Numbered from the stretch's first letter, positions 1 through 10,085 are shown. The stretch: 64,000 bases of DNA from Mesonia hippocampi (GCF_014197445.1 NZ_JACIFO010000001.1:186001-250000); one strand, 5' to 3'. The notes: generated by a model not told the origin, from the letters alone. A program made the numbers and translations.

Positions 1-2003
1 AACTTAATGGAACAGCAAATTATTTTAATAATAAAATGCGGCTTAGTTTATTGGGGAGCGGCAATAATATTAACTCTTCGGGGTTTACCTTCGATGAAGT
101 TTTTGATTCTATGGGGAGAAATGCCTATTCGGTAACAGGAGGTGGAAGTAATTCAGGGATTACCAAAACAGAAAATACAGGGGTTGATTTTGTAAATGAA
201 TGGGATAATAAAACAGAACTTTCGGCTAGTTATTTTTATAATAAAGCTGCTAATACAACAGCTTCTATAGGATATAGAGAAAATATTCTTCCAGATAAAC
301 ACTATTTTAATGAAAATAAAACAACCTCCAAACGCAATAATCAAAACCATAGAGCAAGTATTGGTTTTCACGCTGAACCCGATACGTTAACACGAATTTC
401 TATTTACCCTAATTTAACAGCAAATACAGGGTTTTCTACCAATACCTCTAAAGCCTTTTCTTATAACGCTAACGGAGATCCTATAAATGATGCAGAAACT
501 TCTACATTTTCGGAAGTGAAAAATATCAATTTTTCCAACACGTTAAATGCCATTAGAAAAATAGGTAAAAACGGAGCTTATGTTGCTTTAGAATTTTCTA
601 ATACAAATAACAATAGCAAGCAACAAGAGGAGTATTATGCTGAGCGAAAAATTTATAAGGAAACAGAAACCTTACCAGAAACAAGCATACAAGATCAGTA
701 TATTGAAGAAAATAAACAAACCGATAAGTATTCGGTGATGTTAGACACTAGAATTCCGATAACCGAAAAATCTTCTATAGATATAAATTATACGTATGTA
801 AAAGAAAATCAAGCTAACGAGCGCTTGGTGTATGAGAAAGATCAAGCAGCACATTATAATGCTTTAAACGAAAATTTAAGCAATAATTTTCAGACCACCA
901 TATATAAATATCAGCCAAGTTTAGGTTGGGTATATAAAACAGAGAAGCTAATAACAAAGGTTTCTTCGGGGCTTCAGCAGACCAAATTGAGTAACGAGGA
1001 TTATTTTTCAGACAAACGCTTTAGCAATACCTACAACAACTTGTATGCAAGAATATTTGCTCGCTATAAAATTACCAAAACTAAATCTTTGCGTTTTACC
1101 TACAGAAACTCTCGTAGTACACCTTCTATACAGCAATTACAACCAGTAGCAAATGTTACCAATCCGTTAAATACGGTTGTTGGAAATCCAGACTTAAACC
1201 CCACACTGTCACACCGTATGAGGTTAAATTATTACGATTACAATTTTAAAGCTCAAACAGGTTTTTATGCTTATATAAATGGAAGTGTGGTTAACGATAA
1301 AATAGTTAGTGTAAGCATAACCGATGAAAACTTGATTAGAACCACTACTTATGCTAACGTAAACGGATCTTGGCGTGTAACTATGGGAGTAAATGGAGAT
1401 AAAAAGTATGATTGGGTAAATGGGGATGCGTTAAAAATTTCTATAGGAGTTACGGGGAATTATAGTAATAATATAGGTTTCTCTAACGGGAAAAAGTATA
1501 CCGCCAAACGTTTTACTACTTCTCCTAGAGTTTCGGTAACTTACGATGTTGGCGAAATAATAAGTATAACCCCTAATTATAGTATCGATTTTAATAATTC
1601 GCGATACAGCTTAAATAATAATAGGAATGAGCAATACATCAACCAAGCTTTAGGTTTAAATATAACCTCTTATTTTCCCGAAAATTTGGTTTTTGGTAGT
1701 GATATGCGTTATACCAAGTTAGGAAATGTAGCTCCAGGTTTTAAAGATAATTTTTTATTATGGAATGTAAGTTTGGGCTATAAGTTTTGGGGAGAAGATG
1801 GGATTATAAAATTAAAAGTTTTTGATATGCTAAACGAGAACACGTCAACTTCTCGTTATACAGGACAAGATTATGTTCAGGATACCGAGCAATTGGTTTT
1901 AGAGCAATACATAATGCTTAGCTTTACGTATAAATTCAATAAATTTGCAGGAAGCAAGACTTCGCCGCCATCTAAACGTAATCGCCGTTACAGAATAAGG
2001 TAA
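1..2003 (+). CDS. TonB-dependent receptor / outer membrane beta-barrel protein, C-terminal part
   Basis: The frame is open from the window edge (first full codon at 3), so the N-terminus, with signal peptide, carboxypeptidase-like domain and plug, lies outside. What is seen is about 667 residues of alternating aromatic/polar beta-strands rich in N, T, S and Y, ending in a basic tail (NRRYRIR). This fits the OMP_b-brl_3 class of Bacteroidota TonB-dependent receptors, which import siderophores, glycans or peptides across the outer membrane. The substrate cannot be told. An in-frame ATG at 36 is internal, not the true start. No terminator is obvious before the convergent gene at 2062. Confidence 0.85.
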   Translation, partial: LNGTANYFNNKMRLSLLGSGNNINSSGFTFDEVFDSMGRNAYSVTGGGSNSGITKTENTGVDFVNEWDNKTELSASYFYNKAANTTASIGYRENILPDKHYFNENKTTSKRNNQNHRASIGFHAEPDTLTRISIYPNLTANTGFSTNTSKAFSYNANGDPINDAETSTFSEVKNINFSNTLNAIRKIGKNGAYVALEFSNTNNNSKQQEEYYAERKIYKETETLPETSIQDQYIEENKQTDKYSVMLDTRIPITEKSSIDINYTYVKENQANERLVYEKDQAAHYNALNENLSNNFQTTIYKYQPSLGWVYKTEKLITKVSSGLQQTKLSNEDYFSDKRFSNTYNNLYARIFARYKITKTKSLRFTYRNSRSTPSIQQLQPVANVTNPLNTVVGNPDLNPTLSHRMRLNYYDYNFKAQTGFYAYINGSVVNDKIVSVSITDENLIRTTTYANVNGSWRVTMGVNGDKKYDWVNGDALKISIGVTGNYSNNIGFSNGKKYTAKRFTTSPRVSVTYDVGEIISITPNYSIDFNNSRYSLNNNRNEQYINQALGLNITSYFPENLVFGSDMRYTKLGNVAPGFKDNFLLWNVSLGYKFWGEDGIIKLKVFDMLNENTSTSRYTGQDYVQDTEQLVLEQYIMLSFTYKFNKFAGSKTSPPSKRNRRYRIR

Positions 2004-2061
2004 TAAACAATAAAGGTTTCTTTAATGCTTACTATTAGGAGAAATATATTTTTATAAGGTG

Positions 2062-2811
2062 TTAAATAATTTTTTTAATCACCCTTAAGTTGTGCGAATA
2101 CCTTTTGGTATCAACATTAAAAATACCTGTATGGTCAATACGGTCAATACGTACTTTACCATGTGCATGGATAATGTAATTGTCTTCCATAATAATACCT
2201 ACATGGATAATATTTCCTTCATGGTTATCAAAAAAAGCTAAATCTCCTGGTTCGCTTTCTTCTATAAAACTTAATGGTTCTCCTTGTGTTGCTTGTTGTT
2301 TAGCATCTCGTAATAAGGCATAACCGTTAATTTTATAAACCATTTGTGTAAAGCCACTACAATCTATACCAAAAGGAGATTTTCCGCCCCATAAATAAGG
2401 CGCATTAAGGTACATATATGCGGTTTCTAGCAGTTTGCTTTTAGGGTATTCCCCTTGTTGGGAACGACCTTCGTATTGATGTTGTAAAAAAGAAAGATGT
2501 GAGAGGTTAGCGCCTAAAGATACCGGGATAAGCTCTTGGTTTTTTGTGGTGATAAACTCTATTAAATCAGCAACATACCTATTGCTGAGTTGTTTTTGGT
2601 GATCAAAAATTTCTTTATGAAGTAAACAGGTTTGTTTAGGGTCTATCCAGCCTTCATAATTATCAAATGCAATACGGATTTTACACCAGTTTTTCCGTTG
2701 TTCTATAATGGTAAAAATATCTCCGTAAAGAAGTTGGGTAACCATTTCGCTAGCATCGTTTGCTTCTGCTCTCACAGGAACAATGTTTAGTGTGCAAACT
2801 CCGTATTGCAT
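2062..2811 (-). CDS. C40 family (NlpC/P60) peptidase with N-terminal SH3b domain
   Basis: 249 aa. The first ~60 residues form a bacterial SH3 domain (VPVRAEAND...GDIF...GWID). The C-terminal half has the NlpC/P60 cysteine-peptidase signature DCSGF followed by the histidine region IIHVGI and IIHAHG. Family members cleave gamma-D-Glu to diamino-acid bonds in peptidoglycan peptides. No signal peptide is visible, so, as for YkfC-type enzymes, a role in muropeptide recycling is more likely than secretion (inference). It lies 30 nt downstream of the thiolase on the same strand and may share its transcript. Confidence 0.88.
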   Translation of the reverse strand: MQYGVCTLNIVPVRAEANDASEMVTQLLYGDIFTIIEQRKNWCKIRIAFDNYEGWIDPKQTCLLHKEIFDHQKQLSNRYVADLIEFITTKNQELIPVSLGANLSHLSFLQHQYEGRSQQGEYPKSKLLETAYMYLNAPYLWGGKSPFGIDCSGFTQMVYKINGYALLRDAKQQATQGEPLSFIEESEPGDLAFFDNHEGNIIHVGIIMEDNYIIHAHGKVRIDRIDHTGIFNVDTKRYSHNLRVIKKII

Positions 2812-2841
2812 GTGTTTTTTATAAAAATGATTTGTAAAAAA

Positions 2842-4020
2842 TTAATTTCTTTCAATAACCATTGCCGAAGCACCACCACCGCCATTACAAATAGCTGCAG
2901 CACCAATTTTGGCATTGTTTTGTTTTAAAACATTGATAAGGGTAATTAAAATTCTTACGCCAGAGCAACCTAATGGATGTCCTAAAGAAACAGCACCACC
3001 ATTAACGTTTACTTTATCGTCGGTAAGGCCTAAAATTTTCATATTGGCTAAGCCAACAACCGAAAAAGCTTCGTTAAACTCAAAGTAATCTACATCTTTA
3101 ATGTCGATATTTGCTTTTGCAAGCGCTTTGGGAAGTGCTTTTGCAGGAGCTGTGGTAAACCAGTTAGGTTCTTGTGCTGCATCGGCATAAGCTTTAATAG
3201 TAGCTATTGGAGTAAGCCCTAATTCTTCGGCTTTTTCTTTACTCATTAAAATCATGGCACCAGCACCGTCGTTTATGGTAGAGGCGTTGGCAGCAGTTAC
3301 AGTTCCTTCTTTTGTGAAAGCTGCACGTAGTTGAGGTATTTTTTCGAGTTTAATGTTTTTAAACTCTTCATCCTGGTTTACAATAATAGGTTCTCCGCGA
3401 CGCTGAGGAACTTCTACAGGAACTACTTCTTCATCAAATTTTCCTTCTTCCCAAGCTTTTTTAGAGCGCTCATAAGATTGGATAGCAAAATTATCCTGAT
3501 CTTCTCTAGAAAATTTATATTCAACCGCACATTCATCGGCACAAACACCCATGGCATTTCCGTCGTAAGCATCGGTTAGTCCGTCTTTTTGCATACCATC
3601 TTCCATCATTTTAGGACCAAATTTGTGTCCGTTTCTTAAATGGGTATAATGCGGAATTAAACTCATGTTTTCCATTCCTCCAGCAATAACAATCTCGTTA
3701 TCACCAAGAGCAATACTTTGTGCAGCTTGCATTACGGCTTTCATACCGCTAGAGCAAACTTTATTTACAGTAGTACAAGGTACGTTATTTGGGATGCCAG
3801 CAAATAAAGCTGCTTGTCTTGCAGGAGCCTGGCCAACGCCTGCTTGTACAACATTACCCATAATTACTTCTTCTACTAACTTTGGGTCTAGATTTATTTT
3901 AGCTAAAGCTCCTTTTATTGCGGTAGCTCCTAATTTTGGGGCAGTTACACTCGATAAGCTTCCTAAAAAGCTACCTATTGGTGTTCTGGCTGCACTTACA
4001 ATTACAACTTCTTTACTCAT
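2842..4020 (-). CDS. Acetyl-CoA C-acetyltransferase (thiolase)
   Basis: 392 aa from the ATG whose product begins MSKEVVIVSAARTP, the usual thiolase N-terminus. The frame stays open ~80 codons upstream, but that stretch has no family similarity, so the shorter start is preferred. Active-site landmarks: nucleophile Cys in NKVCSSGMKA, NEAF with the following acid/base region, and the GHPLGCSG motif with the second Cys. Family enzymes condense or cleave acetoacetyl-CoA or 3-ketoacyl-CoA. Direction (biosynthetic or beta-oxidation) cannot be told. It is divergent from the 7TM-HD gene across 114 bp. Confidence 0.93.
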   Translation of the reverse strand: MSKEVVIVSAARTPIGSFLGSLSSVTAPKLGATAIKGALAKINLDPKLVEEVIMGNVVQAGVGQAPARQAALFAGIPNNVPCTTVNKVCSSGMKAVMQAAQSIALGDNEIVIAGGMENMSLIPHYTHLRNGHKFGPKMMEDGMQKDGLTDAYDGNAMGVCADECAVEYKFSREDQDNFAIQSYERSKKAWEEGKFDEEVVPVEVPQRRGEPIIVNQDEEFKNIKLEKIPQLRAAFTKEGTVTAANASTINDGAGAMILMSKEKAEELGLTPIATIKAYADAAQEPNWFTTAPAKALPKALAKANIDIKDVDYFEFNEAFSVVGLANMKILGLTDDKVNVNGGAVSLGHPLGCSGVRILITLINVLKQNNAKIGAAAICNGGGGASAMVIERN

Positions 4021-4107
4021 GTTTTGTGTTTTTAGAATAATGCTTTGCGAATTTAATGATTTTATAGCGAACATCCGAATAGAATCTAAGATGACGTACA
4101 TTTTTAG

Positions 4108-4115
4108 TACATTTG
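4108..4115 (+). promoter_or_regulatory. Putative -7 box (TACATTTG) of the 7TM-HD gene
   Basis: TACATTTG fits the Bacteroidota -7 consensus TAnnTTTG and lies 19 nt before the ATG at 4135. A TTG at the -33 position is not evident, so support is moderate. Confidence 0.4.
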
Positions 4116-4134
4116 ACCTAAGAAGCATTTCAGG

Positions 4135-6195
4135 ATGAAAAATTTTATCAATACAATTTATAAAAAACAAGGACTTATTTATAAGATTTTCTTGTATGTA
4201 TTTGCCACGGCACTTATCGTTTATGTTTTTCCAAAAGGGAGTAAGTTTAAATACGATATTACGCAAGGAAAACCATGGCAGTACGAGACTTTATATGCTC
4301 CTTTTGATTTTGCTATTCTTAAATCTGAAGAAGAAATAACGAAAGAGAAACAAGAGATAAGAAGAGGCCATATTCCTTATTATGTTTTTAATACCGATGT
4401 ACCACAGTTGGTAAATAAAAAACTTGCAGAGAATATATCAGAAATTTTCACCGAAGAAGAAATTGCAAAAAATGGCGTGGAGTTGGTAAAATTTTCTACA
4501 CAGCTTTTAGACGATATTTATTCTCGTGGAGTTCTGGCAGAAATAAAGCCTTTAGACGAAAACCGTATTGTGTACCTTAAGAAAGGAAATCAAGCAGAGG
4601 AAGCCGTTTATAAAAGTGTTCTGAAAGAAAAAGAAATTAAAGATTATGTAAACCTAGCTATAGATAACAGTAGCTTACAGCAGTATAGAAATGCATTGTT
4701 AGAGCTCTTTTTTAATACAGTAAAACCTAATGTAAAAGCAGATGAAGCATTAACACAGCAAGATTTAGAAACCAAGCTAAATACAATTTCATATACACGA
4801 GGGAGCGTTGTACAAGGGAGTAAAATTATTAGCAGAGGAGAAATTATAGAAGGAAATAAGCTGAGTATTTTGGCTTCATTAAAAAAGGAATACGAGTCTA
4901 AAATATGGACAGAAACCAATTACTATATTGTGGTTCTAGGTTACACCATGCTGGTTGCTTTAGCATTGCTTATGTTAATGTTATTTATTTACAAATACCG
5001 TCCTTTTATTTTTGAAAACAACACCAAGGTTACGTTTATTTTTTTCAATATTGTAATGCTTGTTTTGCTGAGCATAACGGCTATAAAGTGGCTAGGGAAT
5101 TCCTATATATATATCGTGCCTTTGTGTATTCTTCCGCTTACGCTGAAAGCTTTTTTCGATACACGTTTAGGTATGTTTGCACATGTGCTTACCGTGTTGA
5201 TATTAGGTTTTATTGTGCCGAATAGTTTTGAGTATATGTTTTTGCAAATCATCGCAGGGATTGTAACTATTTTAACCACCTCAGAGCTTTATAAACGAGC
5301 TAATCTTTTTATCTCGGTAGGGCAGATTACGGGCGTGTATATATTTGCCTATTTTGCATTTACCATTATTCAGGAAGGCGCTATAGCTTCGATAGATTAT
5401 AAGCCTTTCCTTATGTTTTTATTAGGCGGTGTAGCCACCCTATTCGTACAGCCGCTGATTTATGCCTATGAGAAAGTATTTGGGCTTATTTCAGACATGT
5501 CTTTGCTAGAGCTATCCGATACCAATTCAAAATTGTTAAAAGAACTTTCTAACAAAGCACCCGGAACTTTTCACCATAGTCTAAATGTTGCAAACTTAGC
5601 AGAAGCATCAGCTAATGAAGTAGGGGCAAATGCCATGCTGGTAAGGGTAGGAGCCTTGTATCATGATATAGGAAAAATGGCAAATCCTAGCTTTTTTACA
5701 GAAAATCAAACCTCTTCGGTAAACCCTCACGACGATTTATCGCCTATAGAAAGCGCTCAAATTATTGTGAACCATGTGGTTTATGGAATAGAAATAGCCA
5801 AGAAGCATAACTTGCCAGATCGGATTATTGACTTTATTCGTACACACCATGGTACAAGCCTAATCTATTATTTTTATAAGAAAGCACAAGACTTGGCTGA
5901 AGAGCAAAATGAAACCATCGATATCGAAAAATTTAGGTATCCAGGGCCTACACCTTTTAGCAAAGAAACCGCCATTTTAATGATGAGCGATAGTGTAGAA
6001 GCTGCAAGTAAAAGCCTTAAAGAACCAAGCGCCACAAGTATAGAAAAATTGGTAGATAAAATTATCAATAAACAAATGGAAGCAGGGCAGTTTTTAAATG
6101 CAGATATTACATTTAAAGAAATTAAAGAAATTAAGAAGATACTAAAGCAAAAACTTAAAAATATTTATCATTTAAGAATTGAATATCCAGAATAA
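4135..6195 (+). CDS. 7TM-HD family cyclic-di-AMP phosphodiesterase (PgpH-like)
   Basis: 686 aa. One N-terminal membrane segment (~20-37) is followed by a ~240-residue extracytoplasmic domain (7TMR-HDED), a cluster of hydrophobic segments (~262-460) and a C-terminal cytoplasmic HD domain. HD residues are visible: FHHS around 480, then H510-D511 in YHDIGKM, NPHDD and THHGT further on. This is the layout of PgpH, which hydrolyses cyclic di-AMP to pApA. The family assignment is secure; the nucleotide substrate is by analogy. It stands alone on its strand. Confidence 0.9.
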   Translation: MKNFINTIYKKQGLIYKIFLYVFATALIVYVFPKGSKFKYDITQGKPWQYETLYAPFDFAILKSEEEITKEKQEIRRGHIPYYVFNTDVPQLVNKKLAENISEIFTEEEIAKNGVELVKFSTQLLDDIYSRGVLAEIKPLDENRIVYLKKGNQAEEAVYKSVLKEKEIKDYVNLAIDNSSLQQYRNALLELFFNTVKPNVKADEALTQQDLETKLNTISYTRGSVVQGSKIISRGEIIEGNKLSILASLKKEYESKIWTETNYYIVVLGYTMLVALALLMLMLFIYKYRPFIFENNTKVTFIFFNIVMLVLLSITAIKWLGNSYIYIVPLCILPLTLKAFFDTRLGMFAHVLTVLILGFIVPNSFEYMFLQIIAGIVTILTTSELYKRANLFISVGQITGVYIFAYFAFTIIQEGAIASIDYKPFLMFLLGGVATLFVQPLIYAYEKVFGLISDMSLLELSDTNSKLLKELSNKAPGTFHHSLNVANLAEASANEVGANAMLVRVGALYHDIGKMANPSFFTENQTSSVNPHDDLSPIESAQIIVNHVVYGIEIAKKHNLPDRIIDFIRTHHGTSLIYYFYKKAQDLAEEQNETIDIEKFRYPGPTPFSKETAILMMSDSVEAASKSLKEPSATSIEKLVDKIINKQMEAGQFLNADITFKEIKEIKKILKQKLKNIYHLRIEYPE

Positions 6196-6304
6196 TGCTA
6201 AATGGTTACTTTTTAAAATGACAGCATAGATAAATTCGATTGTTTTTGCTGGCTAAAAAAGTAAAATAGAGTATCTTGTAAAGGCACAATAGTAAAACCT
6301 TGAT

Positions 6305-6691
6305 ATGATGAAGTACCATACACGTAAATGGATTAAACCAGAAGACTTAAACCCTAACGGAACCTTATTTGGTGGGAGACTCTTAGAATGGATAGACGAA
6401 GAAGCTGCGCTATATGCTATTATCCAGTTAGAAAACCCAAAAACAGTTACCAAGTTTATGAGTGAGATAGATTTTAGAAGCTCGGCTCGTGAAGGTGATA
6501 TTATAGAAATAGGAATTGATATCCTTAAATTCGGAACCGCTTCTCTAACACTTACTTGTCAAGTAAGAAATAAAATGACACACGAAGTAATTATTGCCAT
6601 CGATAAAATTGTTATGGTAAGCTTAGATGAAAACGGCAAAGCAATCCCTCACGGAAAAACACAAAAAGAGTTTGCTAAAGATAGGCTTTAA
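6305..6691 (+). CDS. Acyl-CoA thioesterase, hotdog fold
   Basis: 128 aa, a single hotdog domain. The motif LNPNGTLFGGRLLEWIDEEA carries the Asn-Gly-FGG and catalytic Asp region of BACH/YciA-type thioesterases, which hydrolyse acyl-CoA to free acid and CoA. ATGATG offers two adjacent starts. The gene ends 2 nt from the convergent DUF3817 gene. Chain-length preference cannot be read from sequence. Confidence 0.85.
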   Translation: MMKYHTRKWIKPEDLNPNGTLFGGRLLEWIDEEAALYAIIQLENPKTVTKFMSEIDFRSSAREGDIIEIGIDILKFGTASLTLTCQVRNKMTHEVIIAIDKIVMVSLDENGKAIPHGKTQKEFAKDRL

Positions 6692-6693
6692 GC

Positions 6694-6993
6694 TTAAGCT
6701 TCTTTCTTACGTGGCAAAAACTTTTTCTCGGCGTAAAAAGGACCAAATGGTAATACAGAGCAAAAAATACAAATCATTAATGTTTTAAAACTCCAATTAA
6801 GTTTTTCATACATAAAATAAGCTCCAATAACATAAAGCACAAACAAAACTCCGTGTGCCATACCTACGGGGCGTACCATCTCAGGTATGTCCCAAACGTA
6901 TTTTAACGGCATTGCAATAAATAATAAAACTAGAAAAGAAATAGCTTCAAGAGTACTAATTAATTTGAAGATTTTTACCTGATTATCGTACAT
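6694..6993 (-). CDS. DUF3817 domain integral membrane protein
   Basis: 99 aa with three hydrophobic segments (~14-32, ~43-61, ~69-86) and the DUF3817 pattern PVGMAHGVLFVLY in the second. The C-terminus is basic. The molecular function of the family is not established. No partner gene is suggested by the neighbourhood. Confidence 0.8.
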   Translation of the reverse strand: MYDNQVKIFKLISTLEAISFLVLLFIAMPLKYVWDIPEMVRPVGMAHGVLFVLYVIGAYFMYEKLNWSFKTLMICIFCSVLPFGPFYAEKKFLPRKKEA

Positions 6994-7129
6994 AAAAATA
7001 ACATTTAATAGCTAGCGAAGATAAGTATTATTTTTACTTAATCTTAATATTGAAATTGTTAAAATTTCATAAGCTTTGTTTTTTATACTAGCGTATAATT
7101 AGTACTTTAGACAAAAAATAAAATCAATT

Positions 7130-8155
7130 TTGAAAATTCTTGTTACAGGAGGTTTAGGCTTTATTGGTTCGCATACCGTAGTTAGTTTGTTAGAGGCAGG
7201 TTATGAGGTTATTATTATAGATAACCTATCTAATTCTAGCTTGCATGTGTTGGAAGGTATAGCTGCCATAACACAAAAAACACCCACATTTTGTAAGTTA
7301 GATTTACGAGAGACCGAAAATGTTTCGGCTTTTTTCGAAACGCATAAAAACATAGCAGGGGTAATTCATTTTGCAAGTTCCAAAGCAGTAGGAGAGAGCG
7401 TAGAAAATCCTTTGTTATACTATCATAACAACATCTCTACGTTAATTACCTTGTTGCAGGAAATGCAAAAACACCAGATAAATAATCTGATATTTAGCTC
7501 ATCTTGTACCGTTTACGGAGAACCAGATAAGCTTCCAATTACAGAGGAAGCACCAATAAAACCAGCACTATCACCTTACGGAAATACCAAGCAAATAGGG
7601 GAGGAAATTATACAAGATACCTGCAAAAGCGCTACAGCTTTTAAGAGTATTGCTTTAAGGTATTTTAACCCAATAGGAGCGCATCCGTCTGCAAAAATAG
7701 GAGAGTTGCCTATCGGAACGCCTCAAAATTTAGTTCCGTATATTACACAAACCGCTATCGGAAAGCGTAAAGAATTATCGGTTTTTGGAAACGATTACCC
7801 AACACCAGATGGTACTTGTGTTCGGGATTATATTCATGTACTAGATTTAGCAGAAGCCCATATTGCAGCTTTAAAACGTTTGATAGCCGCTAATAACAAA
7901 CAAAAATTTGAAGTTTTTAATATAGGAACAGGAAGCGGAAATTCTGTATTAGAAATAATAAAAACTTTCGAAAAAGTAACGTCAAAAAAATTACCTTATA
8001 AATTTGCAGAACGAAGAGAAGGCGATGTGATTGCAAACTATGCCGAAACTCAAAAAGCGAATCACGAACTAGGTTGGGAAACAAAACGAAGCCTAGACGA
8101 AGCATTATTGAGTGCCTGGGAATGGGAGCAAGCTTACGCTGAAAATAATTCGTAG
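7130..8155 (+). CDS. galE: UDP-glucose 4-epimerase
   Basis: 341 aa, extended SDR. The start is TTG, because the NAD-binding GGLGFIGS motif begins 7 residues in and no ATG fits. The SSCTVYG segment and the catalytic SPYGNTK (Tyr-x3-Lys) are present, as is the RYFNPIGAHPS motif typical of GalE. It interconverts UDP-glucose and UDP-galactose, or the HexNAc forms, for surface glycans. The Nif3-like gene follows 22 nt downstream, so the two may be co-transcribed. Confidence 0.93.
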   Translation: MKILVTGGLGFIGSHTVVSLLEAGYEVIIIDNLSNSSLHVLEGIAAITQKTPTFCKLDLRETENVSAFFETHKNIAGVIHFASSKAVGESVENPLLYYHNNISTLITLLQEMQKHQINNLIFSSSCTVYGEPDKLPITEEAPIKPALSPYGNTKQIGEEIIQDTCKSATAFKSIALRYFNPIGAHPSAKIGELPIGTPQNLVPYITQTAIGKRKELSVFGNDYPTPDGTCVRDYIHVLDLAEAHIAALKRLIAANNKQKFEVFNIGTGSGNSVLEIIKTFEKVTSKKLPYKFAERREGDVIANYAETQKANHELGWETKRSLDEALLSAWEWEQAYAENNS

Positions 8156-8177
8156 GATAAAAAGACAATATAATAAA

Positions 8178-9272
8178 ATGAAGATACAAGCTGTAATTAC
8201 CGCTTTAGAAGAATGGGCTCCTTTAGCATACGCAGAGGATTTTGATAATGTAGGGCTTCTTGTAGGTGATAAAAACAAAGAAGTAACAGGAGTATTAGTA
8301 ACCCTAGATACATTAGAAGAAACACTTAACGAGGCAATAGCCCAACAATGTAACCTTATTGTAAGTTTTCATCCTATTATTTTTAGCGGACTTAAGAAAA
8401 TTACCGGAAAAACCTATGTAGAACGTGTGGTGCAAAAAGCCATTAAACATGATATTGCGATTTATGCCATACATACTGCATTAGATAATAGCTTTACTGG
8501 GGTTAATGCCAAAATTGCCGAAAAACTTAAGCTAGAACAGCAACAAATTTTAGTTCCTCAGGCTAAAACAATTAAAAAACTAACCACCTATGTTCCAAAA
8601 GCAGCAGCCAACAATTTACGAAAAGCATTGTTTGAAGCAGGTGCAGGAGCTATCGGGAATTACGATAATTGTAGCTTTAACATCTTAGGAGAAGGAACTT
8701 TTAAAGGAAATGAAAAAAGCAACCCAAGCATAGGCGAGCCAGAAGTTTTACAAAACGAAACAGAAATTCAGTTAAATCTGGTATATGAAAAGCATTTAGA
8801 AAATAAAGTTTTAACAGCATTGTTTGCTAACCATCCGTATGAAGAAGTGGCTTTTGAAGTGGTTCAAGTAGAAAATAAACACCAACATATAGGAATAGGG
8901 ATGTTGGGAACATTACCCGAAGCAATACCTCCAGAAAAATTTATTACCTTTGTAAAACAGACCTTTAATTGCAGAATAATACGGCATAGTGAACTGTTAC
9001 AAAAACCGATAAAAAAAGTAGCTGTGCTCGGCGGAAGTGGTGCTTTTGCCATACCTAATGCAATAGCAGCAAATGCAGATATTTACCTAACTGCCGATTT
9101 AAAATATCATGATTTTTATAAGGCCGAAGGAAAGTTAATTTTAGCAGATATAGGACATTATGAAAGTGAACAATTCACAAAAAACTTAATACATTCTTAT
9201 CTTAAAGAAAAATTCCGTAATTTTGCAATCGTTTTATCAGAAAAAAGTACCAACCCAATTCAATATAGTTGA
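8178..9272 (+). CDS. Nif3-like dinuclear metal centre hexameric protein
   Basis: 364 aa from the ATG at 8178 (MKIQAVITALEEWAP). Family features: FDNVGLLVGD near the N-terminus, SFHPIIF with a metal-binding His, IYAIHTALDN, an inserted middle domain with an NGG1-like NHPYEEVAFEV segment, and DLKYHDFYKA plus DIGHYESE near the C-terminus. Members bind two metal ions. Cellular role is unsettled, and the label 'GTP cyclohydrolase I type 2' is often attached. An earlier in-frame ATG overlaps galE and was not chosen. It is followed 6 nt later by the coiled-coil protein, a pairing common in this group. Confidence 0.9.
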   Translation: MKIQAVITALEEWAPLAYAEDFDNVGLLVGDKNKEVTGVLVTLDTLEETLNEAIAQQCNLIVSFHPIIFSGLKKITGKTYVERVVQKAIKHDIAIYAIHTALDNSFTGVNAKIAEKLKLEQQQILVPQAKTIKKLTTYVPKAAANNLRKALFEAGAGAIGNYDNCSFNILGEGTFKGNEKSNPSIGEPEVLQNETEIQLNLVYEKHLENKVLTALFANHPYEEVAFEVVQVENKHQHIGIGMLGTLPEAIPPEKFITFVKQTFNCRIIRHSELLQKPIKKVAVLGGSGAFAIPNAIAANADIYLTADLKYHDFYKAEGKLILADIGHYESEQFTKNLIHSYLKEKFRNFAIVLSEKSTNPIQYS

Positions 9273-9278
9273 TTAATT

Positions 9279-10058
9279 ATGGCAGATAAAAAAGAAATGA
9301 CCGTAGAAGAGAAGCTTAGAGCATTGTATGATTTACAATTAATCGATGCACGTATAGATGAAATACGTAACATTCGCGGGGAATTGCCTTTAGAAGTAGA
9401 AGATTTAGAAGACGAAGTGGCGGGGTTAACCAAGCGCTTAGACAAATTTAATACAAGCTTAGAAAGTATTGATGACGATATTAAGGCTAAGAGAAACAAA
9501 ATAGAAGAGGCAAAGGAGCTGATAAAAAAATACACCACACAACAAAAAAATGTGCGTAACAACCGTGAGTATAATGCCCTTTCTAAAGAAATAGAATTTC
9601 AGGAATTAGAAATAGAGCTGGCCGAAAAGCATATTAAAGAATTTTATGCTCAAATAGAGCATAAAAAAGAAGTGATAGAAACTACGCAAAAACGTTTAGG
9701 AGAACGTCAAGAACACCTAACGCACAAGCAAGATAAGCTAAGCGATATTCTAGCAGAAACCGAAAAAGAAGAAAAAGCTTTACAGGACAAGTCAGAAGAC
9801 TTTAAAGCGCAGATAGAAGAGCGTTTGGTAAAAGCTTATGCCCGCATTAGAGGAAGTGTAAAAAATGGTTTAGCCGTTGTGCCAATAGAACGTGGAGCAT
9901 CGGGAGGATCTTTCTTTACAATTCCACCTCAAGTACAAATGGAAATTGCTGGTCGTAAAAAAATTATTACCGATGAGCATAGTGGACGTATTTTGGTAGA
10001 CCCAGAATTAGCACAAGAAGAAAAAGAAAAAATGCAAGCACTTTTCCAAAAGCTGTAA
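9279..10058 (+). CDS. Coiled-coil hairpin protein of the C4-type zinc-ribbon family, zinc site lost
   Basis: 259 aa. Residues ~5-185 are charged heptad-like helices (CT398-type coiled-coil hairpin). The C-terminus aligns to the family zinc ribbon at SGGSFFTIPPQ...EHSGRILVD, but the usual CxxCGRIL is replaced by D-EHSGRIL and no cysteine occurs in the protein. The fold may persist without metal. A role in nucleic-acid binding or trafficking is suggested only from distant relatives. Its terminator lies ~28 nt past the stop codon. Confidence 0.82.
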   Translation: MADKKEMTVEEKLRALYDLQLIDARIDEIRNIRGELPLEVEDLEDEVAGLTKRLDKFNTSLESIDDDIKAKRNKIEEAKELIKKYTTQQKNVRNNREYNALSKEIEFQELEIELAEKHIKEFYAQIEHKKEVIETTQKRLGERQEHLTHKQDKLSDILAETEKEEKALQDKSEDFKAQIEERLVKAYARIRGSVKNGLAVVPIERGASGGSFFTIPPQVQMEIAGRKKIITDEHSGRILVDPELAQEEKEKMQALFQKL

Positions 10059-10085
10059 TCTTCAGTAAAAAATATCATAAAGAGG

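Noticed and set aside
4021-4266. 80-residue N-terminal extension of the thiolase
   Set aside because: No similarity to the family, and it overlaps the promoter and start of the divergent 7TM-HD gene.
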